From an uncultured Elusimicrobiales bacterium (GTDB lineage Bacteria; Elusimicrobiota; Elusimicrobia; Elusimicrobiales; Elusimicrobiaceae), in the NCBI GenBank assembly GCA_934644855.1, contig CAKUDJ010000029.1, forward strand, positions 1 through 7,858: a stretch of 7,858 bases of DNA, in the 5' to 3' direction. The notes below the pieces were generated by a model. That model did not search any database. It had not been told where the DNA came from and worked only from the letters and a program-made list of their open reading frames with translations. This document shows positions 1 through 6,347 of this stretch, in pieces; the first letter of the stretch is position 1, and every line of letters starts with the position of its first letter. The position numbers were made by a program, and so were the translations under genes.

Positions 1-1568
1 TGCACGAGGCCCTGCAAACCGAAGCGTTGCAAACGGAGCCGGAAATCCTCCCCCCCGCGCTACTGGCCAAACGCAAACTTTTGGGCAGTACGCAAGCCTT
101 GCGCGGTATTCACTTCCCGGCCGGATTGGCGGAGTTGGACGCCGCCAAAGCGCGCCTGGCGTATGAAGAATTTTTGCTACTGGCTACCGCGTGGGGCATC
201 AAACGCACGCAAACCAAAATTTTGGAAAAAGACTATTCGTACGAAATCAAACGCACGCTGCTTACGCCGCTACGCCACAATTTGGGGTTTCAGTTTACCA
301 ACAGCCAAAAGCATGTAATTAACGAGATTTTCCGCGATTTGCAATCCCCCCGCCCCATGAACCGCCTTTTACAGGGGGATGTAGGCTCCGGCAAAACGGT
401 GGTGGCGTTGTGCGCCATGCTGCTGGCGGCGGAAAACGGCTACCAGGCCGCGCTGATGGCTCCGACGGAAATTTTAGCGGAACAACATTTTATCACCTTT
501 GAAAAAATGCTCAAAGCCCTGGGCGTAAAAACGGCCATTTTAACTTCCAGCACCAAGGCCGCCGCCAAACGCAAAATTTTGAAAGAGCTGCAAGAAGGCA
601 CTATCCAAATTATCGTGGGCACCCATTCTTTAATACAAGAAGACGTAAAATTTGCCAACCTGCGTTTAGCCGTTATTGACGAACAGCACCGCTTTGGGGT
701 GCGCCAACGCGCCCAATTAAAAGAAAAAACCGCCAAGTTGGATTTGCTCACCATGACGGCCACCCCTATCCCCCGCACATTGGCCCTGGCTTTTTATGGG
801 GATTTGGAAGTTTCCACCTTAACGGAGCTTCCCCCCGGCCGCCAACCCATTCAAACGGAAGCCGCCACGGAGAAACTGGCTTTTATGCGCGTGACGGACG
901 AAGTGGCTAAAGGGCGGCAGGCGTATATTGTCTACCCGCTGATTGAAGAAAGCGAAAAAATATCCGCCAAGGCCGTCAGCGAGGAATTTGAAAAATTAAA
1001 AACGGTGTTTCCGCAATTCCGTTTGGCTATGCTGCACGGGCAAATGACCCAGGAAGAAAAAGAAGCCGTCATGGCGGATTTTGCCGCCCACAAGACGGAT
1101 ATTTTAATAGCCACCCCGGTTATTGAAGTAGGCATTGACGTAAAAAACGCCACGGTTATGGTAATAGAAAACGCGGAACGCTTTGGCCTGGCCAGCTTGC
1201 ACCAGTTGCGTGGGCGCGTGGGGCGCGGGGAACACGCAAGCTACTGTATTTTAGTGGCCGAACACGCCGGCAGTATTGCCAAAGAGCGCGTGGATATTAT
1301 CTGCCGCACCTGCGACGGTTTTAAGATTGGGGAGCGCGATATGCAGCTGCGCGGCCCCGGTGAAATTTTGGGTACCCGCCAAAGCGGGGAGTTGGAATTT
1401 AAGGCGGGCGATTTTTTTAAGGACCGCGATATTTTAACTTGGGCCATAGAAGACCGCGACGAACTTTTAACGCAGGACCCGGCCCTCTTGCAACCCGCCC
1501 ACCGGTTATTCAAACAACGCCTGATACAACTGTACGAAAAGAACTGGCACTTGATAGATTTAAGCTAA
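1..1568 (+). CDS. recG: ATP-dependent DNA helicase RecG (5' end missing)
   Basis: RecG is a cytoplasmic superfamily 2 double-strand DNA translocase that remodels stalled replication forks and branch-migrates Holliday junctions. The frame is open from base 3 to the TAA at 1566-1568. It gives 521 residues, so roughly the first 170 of about 690 residues lie outside the window, including most of the N-terminal wedge domain. A TTG at 27 is internal and is not a start. Visible motifs in order are Walker A GDVGSGKT (375-398), the DEQH box followed by RFG (from 678), motif III MTATPIPRT (753-779), motif VI RGRVGRG (1209-1229) and the RecG-specific stretch from GERDMQ to TRQSG (1329-1388). The DEQH box and the last stretch separate it from Mfd and RecQ. 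No frameshift or lost catalytic residue is seen. It converges on the ankyrin gene, and no T-tract terminator follows directly. Confidence 0.97.
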   Translation, partial: HEALQTEALQTEPEILPPALLAKRKLLGSTQALRGIHFPAGLAELDAAKARLAYEEFLLLATAWGIKRTQTKILEKDYSYEIKRTLLTPLRHNLGFQFTNSQKHVINEIFRDLQSPRPMNRLLQGDVGSGKTVVALCAMLLAAENGYQAALMAPTEILAEQHFITFEKMLKALGVKTAILTSSTKAAAKRKILKELQEGTIQIIVGTHSLIQEDVKFANLRLAVIDEQHRFGVRQRAQLKEKTAKLDLLTMTATPIPRTLALAFYGDLEVSTLTELPPGRQPIQTEAATEKLAFMRVTDEVAKGRQAYIVYPLIEESEKISAKAVSEEFEKLKTVFPQFRLAMLHGQMTQEEKEAVMADFAAHKTDILIATPVIEVGIDVKNATVMVIENAERFGLASLHQLRGRVGRGEHASYCILVAEHAGSIAKERVDIICRTCDGFKIGERDMQLRGPGEILGTRQSGELEFKAGDFFKDRDILTWAIEDRDELLTQDPALLQPAHRLFKQRLIQLYEKNWHLIDLS

Positions 1569-1669
1569 CCGTTGTTGGCTCATGCCGGAAAGCGGTGTAG
1601 CTACATAAGCATAAAGTCGGCGCAAAAGGGCTTAAATTTTGAAAATGGTTTGACCACGAAAGGTGAACG

Positions 1670-1696
1670 GGGGAACAAAATGTTATTTTGTTCCCC
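1670..1696. repeat. Perfect 12-bp inverted repeat (hairpin) between convergent genes
   Basis: The arm GGGGAACAAAAT (1670-1681) and its exact reverse complement ATTTTGTTCCCC (1685-1696) flank a 3-nt loop, GTT. It lies 101 bp after the recG stop and 38 bp past the end of the oppositely directed ankyrin gene. It would fold identically on either strand. No run of T follows the stem on either strand, so it is not a canonical intrinsic terminator. Inference: it may mark or protect 3' ends of both transcripts, or be a copy of a dispersed genomic repeat. Confidence 0.7.
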
Positions 1697-1734
1697 GCGC
1701 ATTAAAAACCCAGCTTACCAACAGTTGTTATCTA

Positions 1735-2376
1735 TTAAAATCCGTCATCTTTGGGGGCCCGCTCCGCCGCTCTTTTTCTGGCCTCCCTCGCCCGCTTGGC
1801 CTGTTCCATTTGCCGTTTGCTTTTTAAGCAGGAATCCAACAGTTGGGCGGGGGTCTTTTCGGAAGCATTTTGCAAATTCGGGTTTCCCCCTTGCGCTACC
1901 AAATAATTATAAATTTTGGTATGGCACTGTTTGGCCGCCAAATGCAGGGGGGTGCTGTGGTCCTCGCTAGATACGGACATTTCGTCATACAAATCGCGCG
2001 GCGTATTGCACAGGCGCGCGGGCAGTTCCGGCCCCACTTTAGCGGCAGAAGTTAAAATCAGCTGAATCATCGGCTCGTCTTGGTTCAGCACCGCCACATG
2101 CAGTGGGGTGCCCTTGGCAGACTTGGCCGTAAACCGGGAGCCGCGGCGCAAAAGCAAATCCGCCATAGCCACATTTTTTTGCTCCACCGCAACCAAAAGC
2201 GGGGTTTTGCCTTTAGAATCCCGTGACAAAACCAATTTGGGGTGTTTTTTAAGCATAGCCAAAACGGTGGATTTATCCCCGTTTTTGACTGCCTTAAAAA
2301 TATCGTTGATTCCGGCCGCACCGGCCGGTGCAGTTATAAAACCTAAACACAAAACCAGTAAAAATATATTTTTCAT
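1735..2376 (-). CDS. Exported ankyrin-repeat protein, function unknown
   Basis: This is a 213-residue protein starting at the ATG at 2376. The frame stays open further upstream to about 2604, but that part overlaps metG in another frame and the metG terminator. The 2376 start opens directly with a signal peptide: MKN, a hydrophobic stretch to about residue 17, then APAGAAG with likely cleavage near 20-21. C10 is not in a lipobox, so a soluble periplasmic or secreted protein is expected. About four to five ankyrin-like units follow: about 23-53, 56-86 (GKTPLLVAV), 88-115 (KGTPLHVAV), 140-172 (STPLHLAA, GGNPNLQN) and a partial one from 173 (KTPAQLL). Residues 116-139 form a non-repeat insert. 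Mature cysteines are C123, C151 and C183. The tail (about 184-213) is highly charged, rich in K, R and E. Ankyrin repeats normally bind protein partners, and no catalytic domain is visible. It has its own promoter. The partner is unknown. Confidence 0.85.
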   Translation of the reverse strand: MKNIFLLVLCLGFITAPAGAAGINDIFKAVKNGDKSTVLAMLKKHPKLVLSRDSKGKTPLLVAVEQKNVAMADLLLRRGSRFTAKSAKGTPLHVAVLNQDEPMIQLILTSAAKVGPELPARLCNTPRDLYDEMSVSSEDHSTPLHLAAKQCHTKIYNYLVAQGGNPNLQNASEKTPAQLLDSCLKSKRQMEQAKRAREARKRAAERAPKDDGF

Positions 2377-2411
2377 ACGTTTAGTATAAATTTTTTTTGG
2401 CGCACTGTCCA
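2377..2411 (-). promoter_or_regulatory. Sigma70-type promoter of the ankyrin gene, predicted leaderless
   Basis: Read on the minus strand, a -35 box TGGACA (2406-2411, 5 of 6 matches to TTGACA) is separated by exactly 17 nt from a -10 box TATACT (2383-2388, 5 of 6 to TATAAT). The spacer carries an A8 run. Only 6 nt (AAACGT) lie between the -10 box and the ATG, so initiation 7 nt downstream would fall on the A of the start codon. There is no Shine-Dalgarno sequence. The -35 box lies 17 bp beyond the T-tract of the metG terminator, so this gene appears transcriptionally independent of the operon. Confidence 0.75.
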
Positions 2412-2428
2412 GCCGGGCGGGCAGTAAT

Positions 2429-2458
2429 AAAAAAGAGCCCTCTTTTGAAAAGGGCTCC
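2429..2458 (-). terminator. Intrinsic terminator of the kdsC-tmk-holB-metG operon
   Basis: On the minus strand, GAGCCC (plus 2452-2457) pairs with GGGCTC (plus 2435-2440) around an 11-nt loop that can pair further through TTTT and AAAA. The stem is followed at once by six T (plus 2429-2434). It begins 28 bp after the metG stop codon. This is a textbook rho-independent terminator for the leftward operon. Confidence 0.9.
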
Positions 2459-2461
2459 TTA

Positions 2462-2491
2462 AAATAAACGGATAGGAAAACCGTTTTATTT
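2462..2491. repeat. Imperfect hairpin over the metG stop codon
   Basis: AAACGG (2466-2471) pairs with CCGTTT (2481-2486) around a 9-nt loop. After a single bulged T (2487), four more A-T pairs extend the stem. The structure covers the metG TAA and sits just ahead of the terminator. It is AT-rich and weaker than the terminator and may only be incidental or an aid to 3'-end stability. Confidence 0.35.
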
Positions 2492-3991
2492 ATCTTCCAA
2501 CCGGGGGAACAACGGCGCGTATTTTTCAATTTTCCCCGGCAGTAAGCGTTTTTGCATTTCTTTGGCAATCGTCGGCATAAACGGCTCCAACCATACTGCC
2601 ACATGGCGCAAACACGCCACCAGTTCCAACAGTACTGCTTGGGCGGCGGGCAAATCCGTCTTGGCCAACATCCACGGTTTCTTTTCGTCCACCAGTTTGT
2701 TCAGGTCGCCGCCGTAGCCGAAAATAGTTTCCAACACTTTATCAAAAGCCAATTCTTCATAGGCTTTATCAATGGTGGCTTCCACTTGCGCCGCTTTTTG
2801 AAGGAGCGGATAATCGCCCTCAATTTTTTCCGGCAATTCGCCGATGTTTTTAGCCGCCATATTCAGCGTGCGGGAAAGCAAGTTGCCAATGTTGTTGGCT
2901 AAATCGGAATTATAGCGGTTTTTGAAACTGGCCATGGAAAAATCGCCGTCTTGGCCGAAAGGCACTTCCCTAAACAAGAACAGACGCAAGGGGTCCGTGC
3001 CGTATTTGGCGGCCACTTCGGCCGGGTTTACAATGTTGCCCAAAGATTTGGACATTTTTTCCCCTTCTACCGTCCACCAACCGTGTGCAAACACTTTTTT
3101 GGGCAGGGGCAACCCCAACGCCATCAGCACCGCCGGCCAAATAACCGCGTGGAAACGGAAAATTTCTTTCCCCACCATGTGCAAATCCGCCGGCCATAAA
3201 TCTTCAAACTTTTCCGCGCGGATTTGTTTTAATTGGGCCTCGTGCAGGGTTTTGTCTTGGCAAATTAAGGTGCCGTACCCGGCGGCCGTAATGTAGTTAA
3301 TCAGCGCGTCAAACCAAACGTAAATGGTATGTTTGGGGTTGCTGGGCACTTGAATCCCCCACGCTACTTTGGTGCGGCTGACCGACAAATCTTGGAGTCC
3401 GCCTTTTACAAAGTTGATAATTTCGTTCGCGCGGAATTTGGGGCTCAAAAAGCCGGGGTTTTCTTCATAAAATTTAAGCAAGGCGTCTTGGTAGCGCGAT
3501 AATTTGAAGAAATACGTTTCTTCGTGCACTTCCGTCAGCGGGCGTTTATGCACCGGGCAAAGACCGCCTTCCAAAATTTCGCTCTCGTTATAATACTGTT
3601 CGCAAGACAGGCAGTATTTGCCGGCGTAAGAGCCCAGGTAAATATCCCCGCTTTTAAGCAGTTTTTCAAAAATGGCCTGCACCACTTGCACGTGTTTTTC
3701 ATCCGTCGTGCGGATAAAATCATCATAAGAAATGTTCAGCGTTTTCCACATTTCTTTGTATTTGGCGGAAACCTCGTCCGTCCAGGCTTTGGGAGAAACC
3801 CCTTTGGCGGCGGCAGATTTTTCAATATTGGCGCCGTGCTCATCCGTACCCGTTAAAAAGCGCACATCAACGCCTTTTAAGCGTTTGTAGCGGGCCAGTA
3901 CGTCCAACGCTACCGTGGTGTACGCGTGCCCGATATGCGGCACAGAGTTCACATAATAAATAGGCGTGGTTGCATAGAATTTTTTAGTCAT
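2486..3991 (-). CDS. metG: Methionine--tRNA ligase (MetRS)
   Basis: This cytoplasmic class I synthetase charges tRNA(Met), and initiator tRNA, with methionine using ATP. It is 501 residues long. The Rossmann fold opens with TPIYYVN and the HIGH signature H19-I-G-H22, then LTGTDEHG (46-53). The zinc knuckle is C127-x2-C130 with C145-x2-H148, the single-zinc arrangement of the Thermus thermophilus type. The KMSKS loop is K311-S315, followed by the anticodon-binding helical domain to the end. The C-terminal EMAP-II-like tRNA-binding/dimerisation domain found in E. coli MetRS is absent, so this is the short form and is expected to be monomeric. The ATG is preceded by GGAG (4000-4003) at 8-nt spacing. 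It is the last gene of the operon, 18 bp after holB, and is followed by an intrinsic terminator. Confidence 0.97.
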   Translation of the reverse strand: MTKKFYATTPIYYVNSVPHIGHAYTTVALDVLARYKRLKGVDVRFLTGTDEHGANIEKSAAAKGVSPKAWTDEVSAKYKEMWKTLNISYDDFIRTTDEKHVQVVQAIFEKLLKSGDIYLGSYAGKYCLSCEQYYNESEILEGGLCPVHKRPLTEVHEETYFFKLSRYQDALLKFYEENPGFLSPKFRANEIINFVKGGLQDLSVSRTKVAWGIQVPSNPKHTIYVWFDALINYITAAGYGTLICQDKTLHEAQLKQIRAEKFEDLWPADLHMVGKEIFRFHAVIWPAVLMALGLPLPKKVFAHGWWTVEGEKMSKSLGNIVNPAEVAAKYGTDPLRLFLFREVPFGQDGDFSMASFKNRYNSDLANNIGNLLSRTLNMAAKNIGELPEKIEGDYPLLQKAAQVEATIDKAYEELAFDKVLETIFGYGGDLNKLVDEKKPWMLAKTDLPAAQAVLLELVACLRHVAVWLEPFMPTIAKEMQKRLLPGKIEKYAPLFPRLEDK

Positions 3992-4009
3992 TGTTTCTTC
4001 TCCGGTATA

Positions 4010-5011
4010 TTAAAAAAGCTGAATATTCAGGCCGTCTAAATTCATCAGCGCCGTTTCCAACACCAACGCGGGGGATACGTTGCGCGTGATGGCCCGTTTA
4101 TAATCTTCAAATTTCTTCAAATCTTTACGCATTAAAAAAGCCTTTTGGGGGTCTGTTTCGCGGGCCCATTGGTTATGCAAGGCGGCAATAATTACGTCCA
4201 GCACGCTTTGCGCTTGCGTACGCCCGACGGCCAACGTGCGGGAAAGCCCCGCCGCCACGCCGCACGGCCACGCAGGGCCTTGCGCCACCCCGGCCATTAA
4301 AGCCAACGCCTCCGCCGCGCGTTTGGCGCGCGATACTGACCCGCCCGAATACCGGGCGGCTAAATCCAAATTATCCCCCTCAAACCCGGTTTGCGTTAAA
4401 ATTTCTTTTACGTCCGCCGGAGCCAACGGGCTGAAAGCAAGCGGTTGGCAACGCGATAAAATCGTTTTAAGCATCACGGAGCGTTTGGAAGTAATCAAAA
4501 TCCATAATGTTTTATAAGGGGGTTCTTCTATAAATTTTAACAGCGCGTTTGCCGCCGCGGCCTGCATGGTTTGGGCGGCATCCAAAATAAGCACTTTCCA
4601 CCCGCCGGCGGAGGCTTTCTGCTGGGATTTGGCCGTCACGTCACGGATGGTATCCACGTTAATATGTTGTTGTTTGGCTAATTCTTTTTCCAGTTCGTCT
4701 TCATACCCTTTACTGGAAAAATCTTTCTTTACTTCCAAGCGGGCCTGGTATAAAAAATCGGCAAAAGTCACATCCGGGTGGGTGCCTTGGTCAATGGCGC
4801 GGCAGCTTTGGCAAACGCCGCAACAATCCCCCTGGGCGCGGGCTTGCGGGTCCAAACAGTTAAGTGCCTTGGCAAATTCCAATGCGGCTTTGGCTTTGCC
4901 GATGCCTTCGTCGCCAAAAAACAACATAGCTCCCGGCACCTGGCCGCTTTTAGCCAAGCCTTTTAAGTAAGTAATGGCCTTGCTGTGGCCTAACAACTCA
5001 GCAAACGGCAT
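4010..5011 (-). CDS. holB: DNA polymerase III subunit delta' (clamp-loader)
   Basis: HolB is the stator subunit of the clamp loader that places the sliding clamp on primed DNA. I chose the ATG at 5011 (333 residues). It has GGAGG (5015-5019), though only 3 nt away, and begins at the conserved FAELLGH. An upstream TTG at 5071 would add 20 unconserved residues inside tmk. Seen: a P-loop-like GDEGIGKA (33-40) with Ala in place of the usual Thr/Ser; a four-Cys zinc module C52, C64, C67, C70; LILDAAQTM (141-149) in the Walker B position, lacking DEAD/DExx acidity; NALLKFIEEPP; and the SRC arginine-finger motif (186-188). The degenerate ATP site with retained SRC is typical of delta' and argues against DnaX. 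Residues about 84-115 form a charged insert compared with E. coli delta'. It overlaps tmk by 14 bp, suggesting translational coupling. Confidence 0.93.
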   Translation of the reverse strand: MPFAELLGHSKAITYLKGLAKSGQVPGAMLFFGDEGIGKAKAALEFAKALNCLDPQARAQGDCCGVCQSCRAIDQGTHPDVTFADFLYQARLEVKKDFSSKGYEDELEKELAKQQHINVDTIRDVTAKSQQKASAGGWKVLILDAAQTMQAAAANALLKFIEEPPYKTLWILITSKRSVMLKTILSRCQPLAFSPLAPADVKEILTQTGFEGDNLDLAARYSGGSVSRAKRAAEALALMAGVAQGPAWPCGVAAGLSRTLAVGRTQAQSVLDVIIAALHNQWARETDPQKAFLMRKDLKKFEDYKRAITRNVSPALVLETALMNLDGLNIQLF

Positions 5012-5630
5012 TCGCCTCCACAATCCCGTGTTTTTCCAAAAGGCCTTCCACCTGTTTTTGGATTTCTTCAATATTGCGGTCCGCGTCCAACAAATACGCG
5101 CCGGGGGTGCGGGCCACCATTTCCTTATATCCTAAACGCATTTTTTGGCGGAAAGATTGGTCTTCCTGCTCCAACCGGTCCGAAAATAAATATTCGCCGC
5201 GTTCGGTAAAGTATTTATCGGACATTAAAAACACGAGGGTTAAATCCGGCTTGAGCCCCAACGTGGCAATTTGGTTTAAGGTTTCAATAGTGGTTAAATC
5301 TATGCCGCGCCCATACCCCTGATAGGCACAGGTAGACATGGTGTAGCGTTCGCAAATGACTACTTTTCCCGCTTCCAGGGCGGGCAGGATTTTTTCCTGC
5401 GTGTGTTGGGCGCGGGATGCCTCATACAAAAACAGCTCCGCCATCGGGCGCACATCCACCCCCGGTTCTAGCACCATTTGGCGGATGCGCTCCGCCGTTG
5501 GGGTTCCGCCGGGTTCGCGCGTAAGCACGGCTTCATATCCGCGGGAAATTACATAGTTATACAACAGTTTGGCCTGTGTGGATTTACCACAACGGTCCGG
5601 CCCTTCTAAAACGATAAATTTTCCTTTCAT
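4998..5630 (-). CDS. tmk: Thymidylate kinase (dTMP kinase)
   Basis: Tmk phosphorylates dTMP to dTDP with ATP, the committed step to dTTP, in the cytoplasm. It is 210 residues from the ATG at 5630, which has AGGA (5637-5640) at 6-nt spacing and starts right at the MKGKFIVLEG strand. The frame is open to 5699, but that stretch lies within kdsC. Motifs: P-loop GPDRCGKST (10-18), TREPGGT (37-43) for dTMP binding, ERY-x2-S-x2-AYQG (94-105; usually DR-H/Y/F, so Glu replaces Asp here), GRGID, KPDLT and a LID segment RGEYLFSDRLEQED (144-157). The P-loop carries Arg13 where most bacterial enzymes have Gly, a type I (eukaryote-like) trait, while the LID still has R144 and R151. The SD lies across the kdsC stop (8-bp gap). 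The 3' end overlaps holB, the usual bacterial neighbour. Confidence 0.96.
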   Translation of the reverse strand: MKGKFIVLEGPDRCGKSTQAKLLYNYVISRGYEAVLTREPGGTPTAERIRQMVLEPGVDVRPMAELFLYEASRAQHTQEKILPALEAGKVVICERYTMSTCAYQGYGRGIDLTTIETLNQIATLGLKPDLTLVFLMSDKYFTERGEYLFSDRLEQEDQSFRQKMRLGYKEMVARTPGAYLLDADRNIEEIQKQVEGLLEKHGIVEANAVC

Positions 5631-5638
5631 GGTTAATC

Positions 5639-6241
5639 CTAATTGATACCTTCGGCGGAAGTGATAATTTGCAATTCCGGGGAGGGGGCTTGTACCCAAC
5701 CGGAGGCGTTAATTTGTTCCAGTAAAGGCTCCATTTTACCTTGGGCGGTTAAAATTAAATCGGTCATTTCCCGGTATGCGCCGTTGCCGCCGCCGCGCAC
5801 CGTAATATAATGGGCGGCCTTTTTTACCGCGTCCACCGCCCCGGGCACCGTGACGGCCAACCCCACCCGTCTGAGCAAGGGCAAATCGGTCAGGTCATCC
5901 CCGATAAACGCCACTTCCTCCGCCGTTAAATTTTCCCGCTTCAAAATATCTTCCAGCGGGCCCGTTTTGGTTAAAAAACCTTGGTAAATATAGGCAAAAC
6001 CCAATGCTTTTGCCCGGTAAACGGTACTGGGGTGCCGGCGCCCGGTAATAATACCCAGCGTCAGCCCGCAGCTGCGGCACATACGCGCGCCCAGCCCGTC
6101 CAAAGCGTTAAAGCTTTTGAACTCGTCCACCCGGCCGTCCGGCAGGGTAAAAAAATTAAGTTTTCCGTCCGTTAAAATTCCGTCCACATCCGTTAAAATG
6201 GCTTTTATGCGGGCGGCACGGGCGCACAGTTCTTGATTCAT
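5639..6241 (-). CDS. kdsC: 3-deoxy-D-manno-octulosonate 8-phosphate phosphatase
   Basis: KdsC hydrolyses Kdo-8-phosphate to Kdo, which is then activated for attachment to lipid A, so the host should build LPS. It is a 200-residue HAD-superfamily protein (C0 type, no cap, usually a tetramer). Motif I is D18-V-D20-GILTDG (nucleophile D18, acid/base D20), followed by FNALDGLG (44-51). Motif II is ITGRR with T66, the likely motif III Lys is K92, and motif IV is GDDLTD (114-119) for Mg2+. About 25 residues after the fold (MEPLLEQ onward) extend past the compact family length and look like a tail. It leads the operon, directly behind an extended -10 promoter, and no SD precedes its ATG. Related HAD enzymes such as the NeuA-associated CMP-Neu5Ac phosphatase domain look similar, so substrate is assigned from family resemblance only. 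Confidence 0.9.
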   Translation of the reverse strand: MNQELCARAARIKAILTDVDGILTDGKLNFFTLPDGRVDEFKSFNALDGLGARMCRSCGLTLGIITGRRHPSTVYRAKALGFAYIYQGFLTKTGPLEDILKRENLTAEEVAFIGDDLTDLPLLRRVGLAVTVPGAVDAVKKAAHYITVRGGGNGAYREMTDLILTAQGKMEPLLEQINASGWVQAPSPELQIITSAEGIN

Positions 6242-6260
6242 ATATATAGGTATTATACCA
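6242..6260 (-). promoter_or_regulatory. Extended -10 promoter of the kdsC operon, predicted near-leaderless
   Basis: On the minus strand TGGTATAAT is a perfect TATAAT (plus 6252-6257) with the TG-N extension (6258-6260). Only 10 nt, ACCTATATAT, separate it from the kdsC ATG, so initiation about 7 nt downstream leaves a leader of roughly 3-4 nt with no SD. No good -35 hexamer is present at 16-18 nt spacing, which is typical where the extended -10 compensates. Confidence 0.7.
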
Positions 6261-6309
6261 AAAACGCCACCCGCCGCACGGCTGATGATTTCCCCGCGTT
6301 TTATTTTTA

Positions 6310-6315
6310 TATAAT
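6310..6315 (+). promoter_or_regulatory. clpC: Probable -10 box of the clpC promoter
   Basis: A perfect TATAAT lies 32 bp before the clpC ATG, which would leave a leader of about 25 nt including the SD. No convincing -35 box is seen at 16-18 nt. I see no CtsR-type direct repeat or CIRCE inverted repeat, so the heat-shock control known from Firmicutes clpC is not evident. It faces the kdsC promoter, with the two -10 boxes about 52 bp apart. Confidence 0.5.
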
Positions 6316-6336
6316 GATAGTAAGAGTTTTTTTAAC

Positions 6337-6341
6337 AGGGG
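6337..6341 (+). promoter_or_regulatory. Ribosome binding site of clpC
   Basis: AGGGG sits 6 nt (TCTAAA) before the ATG at 6348 and fixes that start. It contrasts with kdsC on the other side of the same intergenic region, which has no SD. Confidence 0.7.
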
Positions 6342-6347
6342 TCTAAA

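Noticed and set aside
1596..1605. Palindrome TGTAGCTACA downstream of recG
   Set aside because: It is only 10 bp with no loop, no T-tract and no nearby promoter, and is expected by chance.
1572..1970. A 132-codon plus-strand open frame after recG
   Set aside because: It runs antisense over the end of the ankyrin gene, has no SD, and its translation has no recognisable domain and a low-complexity W/P/R-rich end.
2340..2376. A possible lipoprotein lipobox at C10 of the ankyrin protein
   Set aside because: The residues before the Cys are L-V-L, so the small residue needed at -1 is missing, and the hydrophobic core continues past the Cys.
2377..2604. An N-terminal extension of the ankyrin protein by 76 codons
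   Set aside because: It would cross the metG terminator and the promoter and bury the signal peptide internally.
5012..5071. A TTG start for holB adding 20 residues
   Set aside because: The added residues (KKSKNRWKAF) do not resemble delta' and read through tmk in another frame. The ATG at 5011 follows GGAGG.
5631..5699. An upstream start for tmk adding 23 residues
   Set aside because: The extra segment lies entirely in the kdsC 3' end, while the ATG at 5630 has an SD and begins exactly at the conserved first strand.
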